Shown here: piece by piece, positions 1-4,666 of the stretch
How the letters are laid out: the number at the start of each line of letters is the position of its first letter
Numbering within the stretch: position 1 is the first letter of the stretch
Source of the DNA: Candidatus Woesearchaeota archaeon
Lineage (GTDB): Archaea; Nanobdellota; Nanobdellia; Woesearchaeales; JAGVZT01
Assembly (NCBI GenBank): GCA_019323665.1
Contig: JAHWHA010000049.1
Location: 1-8,357, forward strand
Direction: 5' to 3'
DNA: 8,357 nt
Notes under the pieces: model-generated
Told to the model about the DNA's origin: nothing
Seen by the model: the letters and a program-made list of their open reading frames with translations, nothing else
Database searches by the model: none
Made by a program: the position numbers and the translations under genes

Positions 1-1
1 A

Positions 2-142
2 ATGCCAGCACTTGACTGTAAATTTGGGGTTGATGAAGAGTTACCCAGACTGGCAATAAGGCCAGTCACAACCAATGTTATACCTCCTGTGCTTCAAGTA
101 TATGAATCTACTGAAGGCATTGTTGTCAGAAGGATATCTTAG
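2..142 (+). CDS. C-terminal end of an unidentified protein, cut by the left window edge
   Basis: The only reading frame open from the left edge ends at a TAG at 140-142 and encodes about 46 residues, ending ESTEGIVVRRIS. An ATG sits at position 2, but upstream sequence is missing, so this is most likely the tail of a longer gene. The other two + frames hit stops within about 60 bases. The residues (LAIRPVTTNVIPPVLQVYES) suggest alternating beta-strands of a soluble domain. I do not recognise the family. The stop lies 55 bases before the next gene on the same strand, and a TATA-like box falls in that gap, so the two genes need not be co-transcribed. Confidence 0.5.
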   Translation: MPALDCKFGVDEELPRLAIRPVTTNVIPPVLQVYESTEGIVVRRIS

Positions 143-154
143 ACTTCAAATAAC

Positions 155-162
155 TTAATATA
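155..162 (+). promoter_or_regulatory. TATA-like box upstream of the B12-binding radical SAM gene
   Basis: TTAATATA at 155-162 follows an A-rich, BRE-like stretch and would place transcription start near 185, giving a leader of roughly 12-19 bases. A second AT-rich candidate at 167-174 (ATTATATT) would start the transcript at about 198, exactly at the TTG. The sequence does not decide between them. Confidence 0.4.
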
Positions 163-197
163 TCCAATTATATTCTCCCAAGAGAGGGGTCTTTACT

Positions 198-1598
198 TTG
201 AAAATGAGAATACTGCTAATAAATCCATCACAAAGAGAACTCTACGGTAGTGTTGCCTCTCCAGATTACCCCCCAGTTGGTTTAGGATATATTGCAGCAG
301 TTCTTGAAAAGGATCATGAAGTTAAGATAATAGATATTGATGCTGATAAGTACACAAAGGAGAGCTTTACCAGGCTTCTTACAGAATTTCAGCCAAAGCT
401 TGTGGGTATCACAGCAACAACACCTACATTCAAAAACGCTGTGAAACTCTCAAGAGTAATTAAACAGCACACAGATGCATATGTGGCACTCGGAGGCATT
501 CATCCAAATGTAGCTCACGCAGAGTCAATTAAACCTGAATCTGTCGACTTTGTTATTGTAGGGGAGGGCGAACTCACAATGACTGAGCTTGCCAACTTGA
601 TTGCCAACAACAAGAATGACTACACAAAAATTGACGGACTTGTTTTCAAGCATAACAGCAGACCAATGTTCAACAAACAACGGGAGCTGATAAAAAATTT
701 AGATACATTACCAAATCCAGCACGCCACCTCTTCCGCCAGAACAACTACACTGATCCGGATGCAACAGCACAGCCAACGATTCCAATTATAACAAGCCGT
801 GGGTGTCCTGGAAACTGCACATACTGCTGTACAAAACAGATTTTCTCAACGAGGTTCAGGTACCGCAGCGCAAAAAATGTTGCAGAAGAAATTGAGTATT
901 TGGTAAAAGGATATGGCGCAAAAGAGATCCATATCTGGGATGACATGGCAACCTTGGTCAAGAAAAGGATATTTGATTTGAGAGATGAACTCAAACAAAG
1001 AGATATCAAAGTCAAGATCGCCTTTCCAAATGGTTTGAGAGTGGATTACTTTAACGAGGAAATTGGCTTGGCACTTAAAGAGATGGGCACTTACAGCATA
1101 GCCTTTGGTGTTGAGTCAGGCAACCAGAAAATACTTGACAAGGCAAGGAAGGAGATTACACTGGATCAGGTTAGGGAAGCCTTTAGAATTGCTAAAAAAC
1201 TCAAACTTGAGACCTGGGGTTTCTTCATGCTCGGTTTAATAGGCGAAACAGAATCAACAGTCCACGACACAATAGAATTTGCCAAAGAGCTTGACCCTGA
1301 TGTTGTCAAATTCCACATACTTGTACCTTATCCTGGAACACCTGTATACAATGAGCTTCTTTCAAAAGGATTCATACTAAGTAAAGATTACAGCAAATAT
1401 GGGATACACACAAAACCAGTCCACAGGTTAGAGAACCTAACACCAGAAGATATGTTAAGACTCCAGAAACAGGCTTATCGAGAATTTTATCTAAGACCAA
1501 GAATTATTATCAAGCAGCTGCTCAGAATAAACTCATTCACAAGACTCAAGCTCAATATGCGAGCTGGGGTAAGTATTTTTAGGTCAATGATAAGTTAG
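198..1598 (+). CDS. B12-binding-domain radical SAM protein
   Basis: Cytosolic enzyme of the BchE/cobalamin-dependent radical SAM superfamily; its reaction and substrate cannot be read from sequence. Residues 1-135 form the Rossmann-like B12-binding domain (MRILLINPS start, VGITATTPTF strand-loop, ALGGIHPN, VGEGE). The radical SAM domain starts around 195 with CPGNCTYC, the CX3CX2C cluster motif (Cys203, 207, 210), followed by GVESGNQKIL, GFFMLGLIGET and VPYPGTPVY blocks typical of the family. The C-terminal 35 residues are basic (REFYLRPR onward). I see no DxHxxG cobalamin-ligand motif, as in many members. Length (466 aa) is normal. The TTG at 198 is 10 bases from a GAGG at 184-187; an ATG at 204, two codons later, gives the more typical MRILLIN start and is a real alternative. 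It converges with the next gene, stops 13 bases apart. Confidence 0.9.
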   Translation: MKMRILLINPSQRELYGSVASPDYPPVGLGYIAAVLEKDHEVKIIDIDADKYTKESFTRLLTEFQPKLVGITATTPTFKNAVKLSRVIKQHTDAYVALGGIHPNVAHAESIKPESVDFVIVGEGELTMTELANLIANNKNDYTKIDGLVFKHNSRPMFNKQRELIKNLDTLPNPARHLFRQNNYTDPDATAQPTIPIITSRGCPGNCTYCCTKQIFSTRFRYRSAKNVAEEIEYLVKGYGAKEIHIWDDMATLVKKRIFDLRDELKQRDIKVKIAFPNGLRVDYFNEEIGLALKEMGTYSIAFGVESGNQKILDKARKEITLDQVREAFRIAKKLKLETWGFFMLGLIGETESTVHDTIEFAKELDPDVVKFHILVPYPGTPVYNELLSKGFILSKDYSKYGIHTKPVHRLENLTPEDMLRLQKQAYREFYLRPRIIIKQLLRINSFTRLKLNMRAGVSIFRSMIS

Positions 1599-1611
1599 CA
1601 TAATACAACAC

Positions 1612-1926
1612 TCAATAAAACCAATGTTTATACTTATGAAAAACCTTCAGATTCAGCTTTCCAAGCACAACAATGATTAAAGCACTCACCAAATACCAAA
1701 ATAATAGATCTATAACAAACATCGACCAGCTATACATATAGCAGTCTTCTGTATCCTGCAGGCAGAATTTCTGCTTCTGGTAAGTGATTGGAAAACCGGT
1801 TGTTGAATACTCTCGCTGAAGCCAATGGTTCTCTATAAAAGACTCTGCACCAATGAAAATAAACATCAGTATGAAAGCAAGCAGCACTTTGAGCAGATTA
1901 GGCATCAAATACTCTTTCCAATTCAT
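1612..1926 (-). CDS. Small two-helix membrane protein, unknown function
   Basis: A 104-residue protein with two strong transmembrane segments (about residues 12-30 and 68-88) and a central loop of about 37 residues between them. The loop has Cys55 and Cys62 (CX6C), which could form a disulfide or bind metal if extracytoplasmic; that is inference. The tail is basic (KVFHKYKHWFY). The segment SMFVIDLLFWYLVSALI resembles other uncharacterised archaeal membrane proteins I have seen, but I cannot name a family. The ATG at 1924-1926 is supported by a TATA box centred 27 bases upstream on the minus strand, so the transcript should be leaderless. It is divergent from the rubrerythrin-like gene (99 bases between starts), so the two could share regulation. 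Confidence 0.75.
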   Translation of the reverse strand: MNWKEYLMPNLLKVLLAFILMFIFIGAESFIENHWLQREYSTTGFPITYQKQKFCLQDTEDCYMYSWSMFVIDLLFWYLVSALIIVVLGKLNLKVFHKYKHWFY

Positions 1927-1947
1927 AGTCGGTTGTGGATAATTGAG

Positions 1948-1957
1948 CTTTATATAG
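1948..1957 (-). promoter_or_regulatory. TATA box for the 1612-1926 membrane protein gene
   Basis: On the minus strand this reads CTATATAAAG, centred near 1953, 27 bases before the A of the ATG at 1926. This is the archaeal TATA-to-start-site distance, so transcription should begin at or next to the start codon. Confidence 0.65.
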
Positions 1958-1986
1958 TTTTTTATTGACAGTGATTAAAAGATAAA

Positions 1987-1994
1987 TTTATATA
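1987..1994 (+). promoter_or_regulatory. TATA box for the rubrerythrin-like gene
   Basis: TTTATATA, a perfect archaeal TATA consensus, preceded by a purine-rich BRE-like AAAAGATAAA. It predicts a start near 2017-2018, leaving a leader of about 8 bases with no Shine-Dalgarno sequence. It lies about 30 bases from the oppositely oriented box at 1948-1957. Confidence 0.7.
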
Positions 1995-2025
1995 TCATCA
2001 AATTAAGATAACTTTTGAAAACACT

Positions 2026-2523
2026 ATGAACCGTGCATTGATGAACGCATTGCAGCAAGCAGTTGAATTTGAGCATAGAGGCTATACTATATATAGAAAC
2101 ACAGCTAATAAAACCAAAGATGGTGTGACCCGGCGCATCTTTACATACCTGGCCGAGCAAGAGCAAGACCATATAAACAGAATCAACAACTTTGCCAAAA
2201 CCCACCAGATAGTCCTTGACAAGAAGGATTTTGGTGAAGGTGATAAATTGTATACATCAACAACCACCAGCTTCAAGAAGAAAGCACAAAAGGTTACAGG
2301 TGATGTTGAGACATATGAACTTGGTATGCAGCTTGAGAAGGACTCCTATGAATTTTACAGGCAGCAGCATGACAAAGCACCAACAGACGTATTAAAAAAA
2401 TTTTTCAAGTTCCTTCTTGAGCAGGAGAGTGAACACTATAAGCTGCTGGAAAAAGGCCATCGCTTTATTCAAAACCCAGCTGCATTCTACTCAGAGCAAG
2501 AGGACTGGTTTTTTGAGGGCTGA
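2026..2523 (+). CDS. Ferritin-like / rubrerythrin-family diiron protein without rubredoxin domain
   Basis: Four-helix-bundle diiron protein; family members commonly reduce peroxide or otherwise act in oxidative-stress defence in anaerobes. Both ExxH halves are intact: Glu16 in EFEHRGY, Glu46 and His49 in EQEQDHINRI, Glu104 in LEKDSYEFY, and Glu134 and His137 in EQESEHYKLL, which gives the expected six ligands. The C-terminus (FIQNPAAFYSEQEDWFFEG) matches the family's usual tail. At 165 residues it has no C-terminal CX2C rubredoxin domain, so electrons would have to come from a separate partner, not seen here. A second ATG at 2041 is five codons in; the first is preferred because the TATA box is placed for a near-leaderless transcript. 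Peroxidase activity is inferred from the family, not shown. Confidence 0.9.
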   Translation: MNRALMNALQQAVEFEHRGYTIYRNTANKTKDGVTRRIFTYLAEQEQDHINRINNFAKTHQIVLDKKDFGEGDKLYTSTTTSFKKKAQKVTGDVETYELGMQLEKDSYEFYRQQHDKAPTDVLKKFFKFLLEQESEHYKLLEKGHRFIQNPAAFYSEQEDWFFEG

Positions 2524-2535
2524 TAACCTCCTAAT

Positions 2536-2552
2536 TATACCTCTATTTTTAT
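2536..2552 (+). terminator. Pyrimidine/T-rich stretch after the rubrerythrin-like gene
   Basis: Shortly after the TGA at 2521-2523 the + strand becomes pyrimidine-rich and includes CTATTTTTATG with five consecutive T. Archaeal RNA polymerase terminates on such T-runs without a hairpin. The call rests on composition and position only. Confidence 0.35.
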
Positions 2553-2563
2553 GTAAAGAAGTT

Positions 2564-2746
2564 CTAGCTGTATATGCCGGCGACCACCCGGAACATAAAA
2601 GCTAACATAAAAAGCCCAATACCTAGTATAAGCATCAAGGGGGAATTATATCTGCCAATCACACTGTTGAAAACCAGCATAACTCCCAAAATACCGCACA
2701 ATAGACTGAGCATTCCTGTCACAATACCAGCACTGCCTGAATACAT
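2564..2746 (-). CDS. 60-residue two-helix membrane protein, unknown function
   Basis: Encodes a very hydrophobic peptide beginning MYSGSAGIVTGML, with two predicted transmembrane helices (about residues 4-27 and 36-54) joined by a short polar loop (NSVIGRYNSP). The frame can be extended eight codons to a TTG at 2768-2770, but that start would lie within the TATA box. The ATG at 2744-2746 lies 27 bases from the box centre (2771-2776), the spacing seen at other starts here, so I choose the ATG and predict a leaderless mRNA. I do not recognise the family. The downstream end converges on the rubrerythrin-like gene, 40 bases apart. It is divergent from the candidate RNA gene at 2820. Confidence 0.65.
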   Translation of the reverse strand: MYSGSAGIVTGMLSLLCGILGVMLVFNSVIGRYNSPLMLILGIGLFMLAFMFRVVAGIYS

Positions 2747-2768
2747 AGGAATAATTTTTATCAACCAC

Positions 2769-2777
2769 AATATATAG
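2769..2777 (-). promoter_or_regulatory. TATA box for the 60-residue membrane protein gene
   Basis: The minus strand reads CTATATATT, core 2771-2776, centred 27-28 bases upstream of the ATG at 2746. It supports that start over the upstream TTG. Confidence 0.6.
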
Positions 2778-2791
2778 TTTTTGGAAAGCCT

Positions 2792-2799
2792 TTTATATA
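2792..2799 (+). promoter_or_regulatory. TATA box for the candidate structured RNA
   Basis: Perfect TTTATATA with a purine-rich BRE-like GGAAAG just upstream (2783-2788). Its centre at 2795.5 puts transcription start at 2820-2823, which is where the 5' strand of the terminal helix begins. Confidence 0.65.
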
Positions 2800-2819
2800 T
2801 GGGATTATTCCAATAGCAC

Positions 2820-3005
2820 GTGCGTCGGTGGTCTAAACATCACACCGATGGGACAATGGCTATGACATTGGCCTTCCATGTTGAGGCGAGGCAAGCCAAT
2901 TATCCGGGTTCGAAAAAGAAACGCCCATGTTGGCTGCAAAGTCAACGCAAGCAAAGGTATGCGTTGCATGCCAGTCTTTTGAAAGTCCCGGCCGACGCAT
3001 CTTAT
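2820..3005 (+). ncRNA. Candidate structured non-coding RNA, family not identified
   Basis: About 52% GC by hand count over 2821-3000, against AT-rich flanks. A perfect terminal helix pairs TGCGTCGG (2821-2828) with CCGACGCA (2992-2999). Directly inside its 3' strand, CCGGGTTC (2904-2911) pairs with GAA (2981-2983) and CCCGG (2987-2991) across a 3-base bulge, then AAAAGA (2914-2919) with TCTTTT (2975-2980), then TGGC (2931-2934) with GCCA (2970-2973), capped by CAACGCA (2943-2949) with TGCGTTG (2960-2966) and a 10-base loop. The 5' part can form an arm from ATTGGC (2867-2872) and GCCAAT (2895-2900), so a three-way junction is plausible. A TATA box at 2792-2799 predicts the 5' end, and T-rich sequence follows the 3' end. 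No ORF looks like protein. I see no complete C/D boxes, ordered RNase P core, SRP helix 8 motif or tRNA fold. Confidence 0.65.
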
Positions 3006-3011
3006 TTTGTT
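3000..3011 (+). terminator. T-rich terminator after the candidate RNA
   Basis: TCTTATTTTGTT directly follows the closing helix (last paired base 2999). A T-rich run right after a stable helix is what termination of a short archaeal RNA gene would look like. Confidence 0.45.
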
Positions 3012-3044
3012 AGAAATCCAAATCCTGCTTTTAATGCAATAACC

Positions 3045-3052
3045 TTTAAATA
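3045..3052 (+). promoter_or_regulatory. TATA box for the four-helix membrane protein gene
   Basis: TTTAAATA, an exact archaeal TATA consensus, centred 27-28 bases before the ATG at 3076. It predicts a leaderless transcript and separates this gene from the RNA upstream. Confidence 0.65.
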
Positions 3053-3075
3053 TACTTCTCTTTAAAAACCTATAC

Positions 3076-3441
3076 ATGAAATTAAAAGAGCTATTTGAAT
3101 TCAATTCATTCAAAGCATTCCTTATAATGTACTTGCTGTTCGGTCATGGTCTTGTCGGCACAGTTATATCATCTGTTTACTGGGATTTCACAGGCATTGA
3201 GTTCTTTCTTTTTCCTTGGAGCGTAATCATGTTGATAGGAGGCATAACCATCTTTAAGACAAACACAATCCTGAGCACTTCTTATGTTGCTTTATTTACG
3301 CTCCTAATCATAATAGTATTTGACTATTGCAGAAGATCATTCCCAGAAAGATTGTTTACTGCAATGATTGTTGTTGTCCATATGATGGCAGTAATACTGA
3401 GTTTTTACCAGTGGTTTGCACCAATGCTTCTGCTCTCTTGA
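3076..3441 (+). CDS. Four-helix membrane protein, unknown function
   Basis: A 121-residue hydrophobic protein with four predicted transmembrane segments, about residues 13-32, 42-59, 66-83 and 92-112. The amino end is charged (MKLKELFEF) and the third loop carries the positive patch CRRSFPER, suggesting cytoplasmic placement of that loop by the positive-inside rule. No catalytic motif or named domain is visible. The start is well supported by the TATA box at 3045-3052. The TGA at 3439-3441 is followed at once by a small inverted repeat (TATCTT at 3442-3447, AAGATA at 3454-3459), which may help end the transcript. The next gene, 54 bases on, is a glycosyltransferase on the same strand; a functional link is possible but not shown. 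Confidence 0.7.
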   Translation: MKLKELFEFNSFKAFLIMYLLFGHGLVGTVISSVYWDFTGIEFFLFPWSVIMLIGGITIFKTNTILSTSYVALFTLLIIIVFDYCRRSFPERLFTAMIVVVHMMAVILSFYQWFAPMLLLS

Positions 3442-3444
3442 TAT

Positions 3445-3453
3445 CTTATAAAA
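3445..3453 (+). promoter_or_regulatory. Possible TATA box for the glycosyltransferase gene
   Basis: CTTATAAAA, centred near 3449, would start a transcript near 3476 with a leader of about 20 bases. It overlaps the inverted repeat just after the upstream stop codon, so it is less clear than the other boxes in the window. Confidence 0.35.
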
Positions 3454-3495
3454 AAGATAAATTCAAATAATAAACACTATTCACTGAGATTTAAT

Positions 3496-4245
3496 ATGAA
3501 AGCTGACAGCGACCTAAAAGAGCCAATGATCTCTGTGGTTATTCCGGCACACAATGAACAGAACTTCATCAAAGCATGTCTCCTTTCACTGAAAAATCAA
3601 AGTTTCGAGCTTCCATATGAGGTTATCGTGGTTGACAACAATTGCACTGATAGCACAGTAGAGATAGCAAATAGCTTCAGAGTAAGGATTGTCAAAGAGA
3701 GAACACCAGGCATAAGCGCTGCAAGAGAGGCTGGAACAGCAGCAGCCAAAGCAGATATTATCGCCCAGATCGATGCAGATTCTATTGCAGACAAAAAATG
3801 GCTTGCTGAGATTTACAGAACACTTAAGTCAAATCCGAAAATTGTTGGAGTTGCTGGGCCAAGCTTTGACGAGGGCTGGACACGCAGCAGAAGAAACAGG
3901 GCGGTTGACTTCTTTGTTTTCAAGATCTGTGCAACTATTATCAGGAACACACCATTCCGCGGACACAACATTGCATTCCGCAAGTCAGCTTGGCAAAAAT
4001 CTGGGGGTTACAGACCAGAGGTACAATATCTTGATGATGTGGATTTTGGCAGAAGGTTGAGGAAGACAGGCAAAATTCTATACAATCCAAACCAGAAAGT
4101 GCTCACATCTTCAAGAAGGGAGAAGGGGATGGGCTGGTGGGGCTGGATATGGATGTCTATCAAGTGTGGCTGGAAATTGTATATGACACCAGGAAACAAA
4201 AAAATCAGAAACCACAGCATGGAAAAATACTCAAACAAGAGCTGA
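3496..4245 (+). CDS. Family 2 (GT-A fold) glycosyltransferase
   Basis: Probably transfers a sugar from a nucleotide-sugar to a lipid, glycan or protein acceptor at the cytoplasmic face; donor and acceptor cannot be told. The N-terminus has the GT2 signature ISVVIPAHNEQNFIKACL (about 12-29) and IVVDNNCTDST (44-53). The metal-binding DxD is Asp93-Ala-Asp95 in IAQIDADS. LDDVDFGRRLRKTG (179-192) is the catalytic-base region (usual EDxD form, here DDVD), and GHNIAFRKSAW (156-166) is the acceptor-side block. At 249 residues it is a catalytic domain only; the aromatic stretch MGWWGWIWMSIKCGW near 212-226 could touch the membrane but is short. There is no convincing Shine-Dalgarno sequence. The last 15 bases overlap the end of the opposite-strand gene. 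Confidence 0.88.
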   Translation: MKADSDLKEPMISVVIPAHNEQNFIKACLLSLKNQSFELPYEVIVVDNNCTDSTVEIANSFRVRIVKERTPGISAAREAGTAAAKADIIAQIDADSIADKKWLAEIYRTLKSNPKIVGVAGPSFDEGWTRSRRNRAVDFFVFKICATIIRNTPFRGHNIAFRKSAWQKSGGYRPEVQYLDDVDFGRRLRKTGKILYNPNQKVLTSSRREKGMGWWGWIWMSIKCGWKLYMTPGNKKIRNHSMEKYSNKS

Positions 4246-4593
4246 GAATTTCTTGAGATAATACCTGCCTTCAGAAGTGAACATGCATTTCCTTAACCCA
4301 TTCAATTTCTGTCTTGTGGATAGGCAAGGCAATGCATTTGCCACAGCATTTACATAATCCCTCTCAAGAAGTGCTTCCATAACCTTTTCAAACTGTTTTC
4401 CTGTAATTTTAAGACTCTCTCTGGTTCTACAATTTACCAAATAGAATTTATCTTTGAGTCTAAGAGTATGCTTCTCCTTGCCAAGATTTATCTCAATATA
4501 CTCAATATCAAAGCTCTTGGCGAATCTAAGAAAGCGCTCATTTGAGTTCATATCCTTGAGCACTTTGATAATCGCTCTCTTACTATATGCCAT
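4231..4593 (-). CDS. Orphan 120-residue soluble protein, unknown function
   Basis: A basic, soluble-looking protein. The first 27 residues (MAYSKRAIIKVLKDMNSNERFLRFAKS) are predicted helical, followed by a beta-rich middle (IEYIEINL, HTLRLKDKFYLVNC) and a helical C-terminal half (KQFEKVMEALLERDYVNAVANAL). Cysteines at 55, 90 and 103 are scattered and do not form a zinc motif. The mix of a basic helix and small size would suit a nucleic-acid-binding or adaptor protein, but that is a guess and I recognise no family. The ATG at 4591-4593 is supported by a TATA box centred 26-27 bases upstream, predicting a leaderless mRNA. Its TGA lies inside the glycosyltransferase gene, giving a 15-base tail-to-tail overlap. 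Confidence 0.7.
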   Translation of the reverse strand: MAYSKRAIIKVLKDMNSNERFLRFAKSFDIEYIEINLGKEKHTLRLKDKFYLVNCRTRESLKITGKQFEKVMEALLERDYVNAVANALPCLSTRQKLNGLRKCMFTSEGRYYLKKFSALV

Positions 4594-4615
4594 ATATACT
4601 AATCAGACTATTCAA

Positions 4616-4623
4616 TATATAAA
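4616..4623 (-). promoter_or_regulatory. TATA box for the 120-residue orphan gene
   Basis: The minus strand reads TTTATATA, a perfect consensus, centred 26-27 bases before the ATG at 4593. It gives this gene its own promoter although amrS lies 74 bases upstream on the same strand. Confidence 0.7.
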
Positions 4624-4650
4624 TCTTTCGTTTTTAGTCATTAAATAGTG

Positions 4651-4666
4651 GTAAAAACTTTAAAAA
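4651..4666 (-). terminator. T-rich terminator after amrS
   Basis: Directly after the TAA of the minus-strand gene, the minus strand reads ATTTTTAAAGTTTTTA: two runs of five T, a typical archaeal T-tract terminator. It supports separate transcription of amrS and the 120-residue gene. Confidence 0.5.

Noticed and set aside
746..1015. 89-codon minus-strand frame inside the B12-binding radical SAM gene
   Set aside because: It is an antisense shadow of a clearly recognised enzyme, opposite its CX3CX2C region, with no promoter or family features.
2895..2915. Minus-strand CGAACCCGG resembling 5S rRNA loop C, an RNase P conserved region or a tRNA T-loop
   Set aside because: The surrounding bases do not form the 5S, RNase P or tRNA secondary structures, and the promoter and terminator evidence favours the + strand.
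2820..3065. 81-codon + frame starting at GTG 2820
   Set aside because: It runs through the helices of the candidate RNA and over the TATA box of the next gene. Its product has no hydrophobic core or domain pattern, so it is a by-product of a stop-poor RNA gene.
2805..3113. 102-codon minus-strand frame antisense to the candidate RNA
   Set aside because: It has no promoter at the expected place, overlaps the start of the 3076 gene and its RNA-region part has a low-complexity, non-protein-like composition.
3773..4060. 95-codon + frame inside the glycosyltransferase gene
   Set aside because: It is out of frame with an intact GT2 gene that carries all expected motifs in this stretch, and shows no independent signals.
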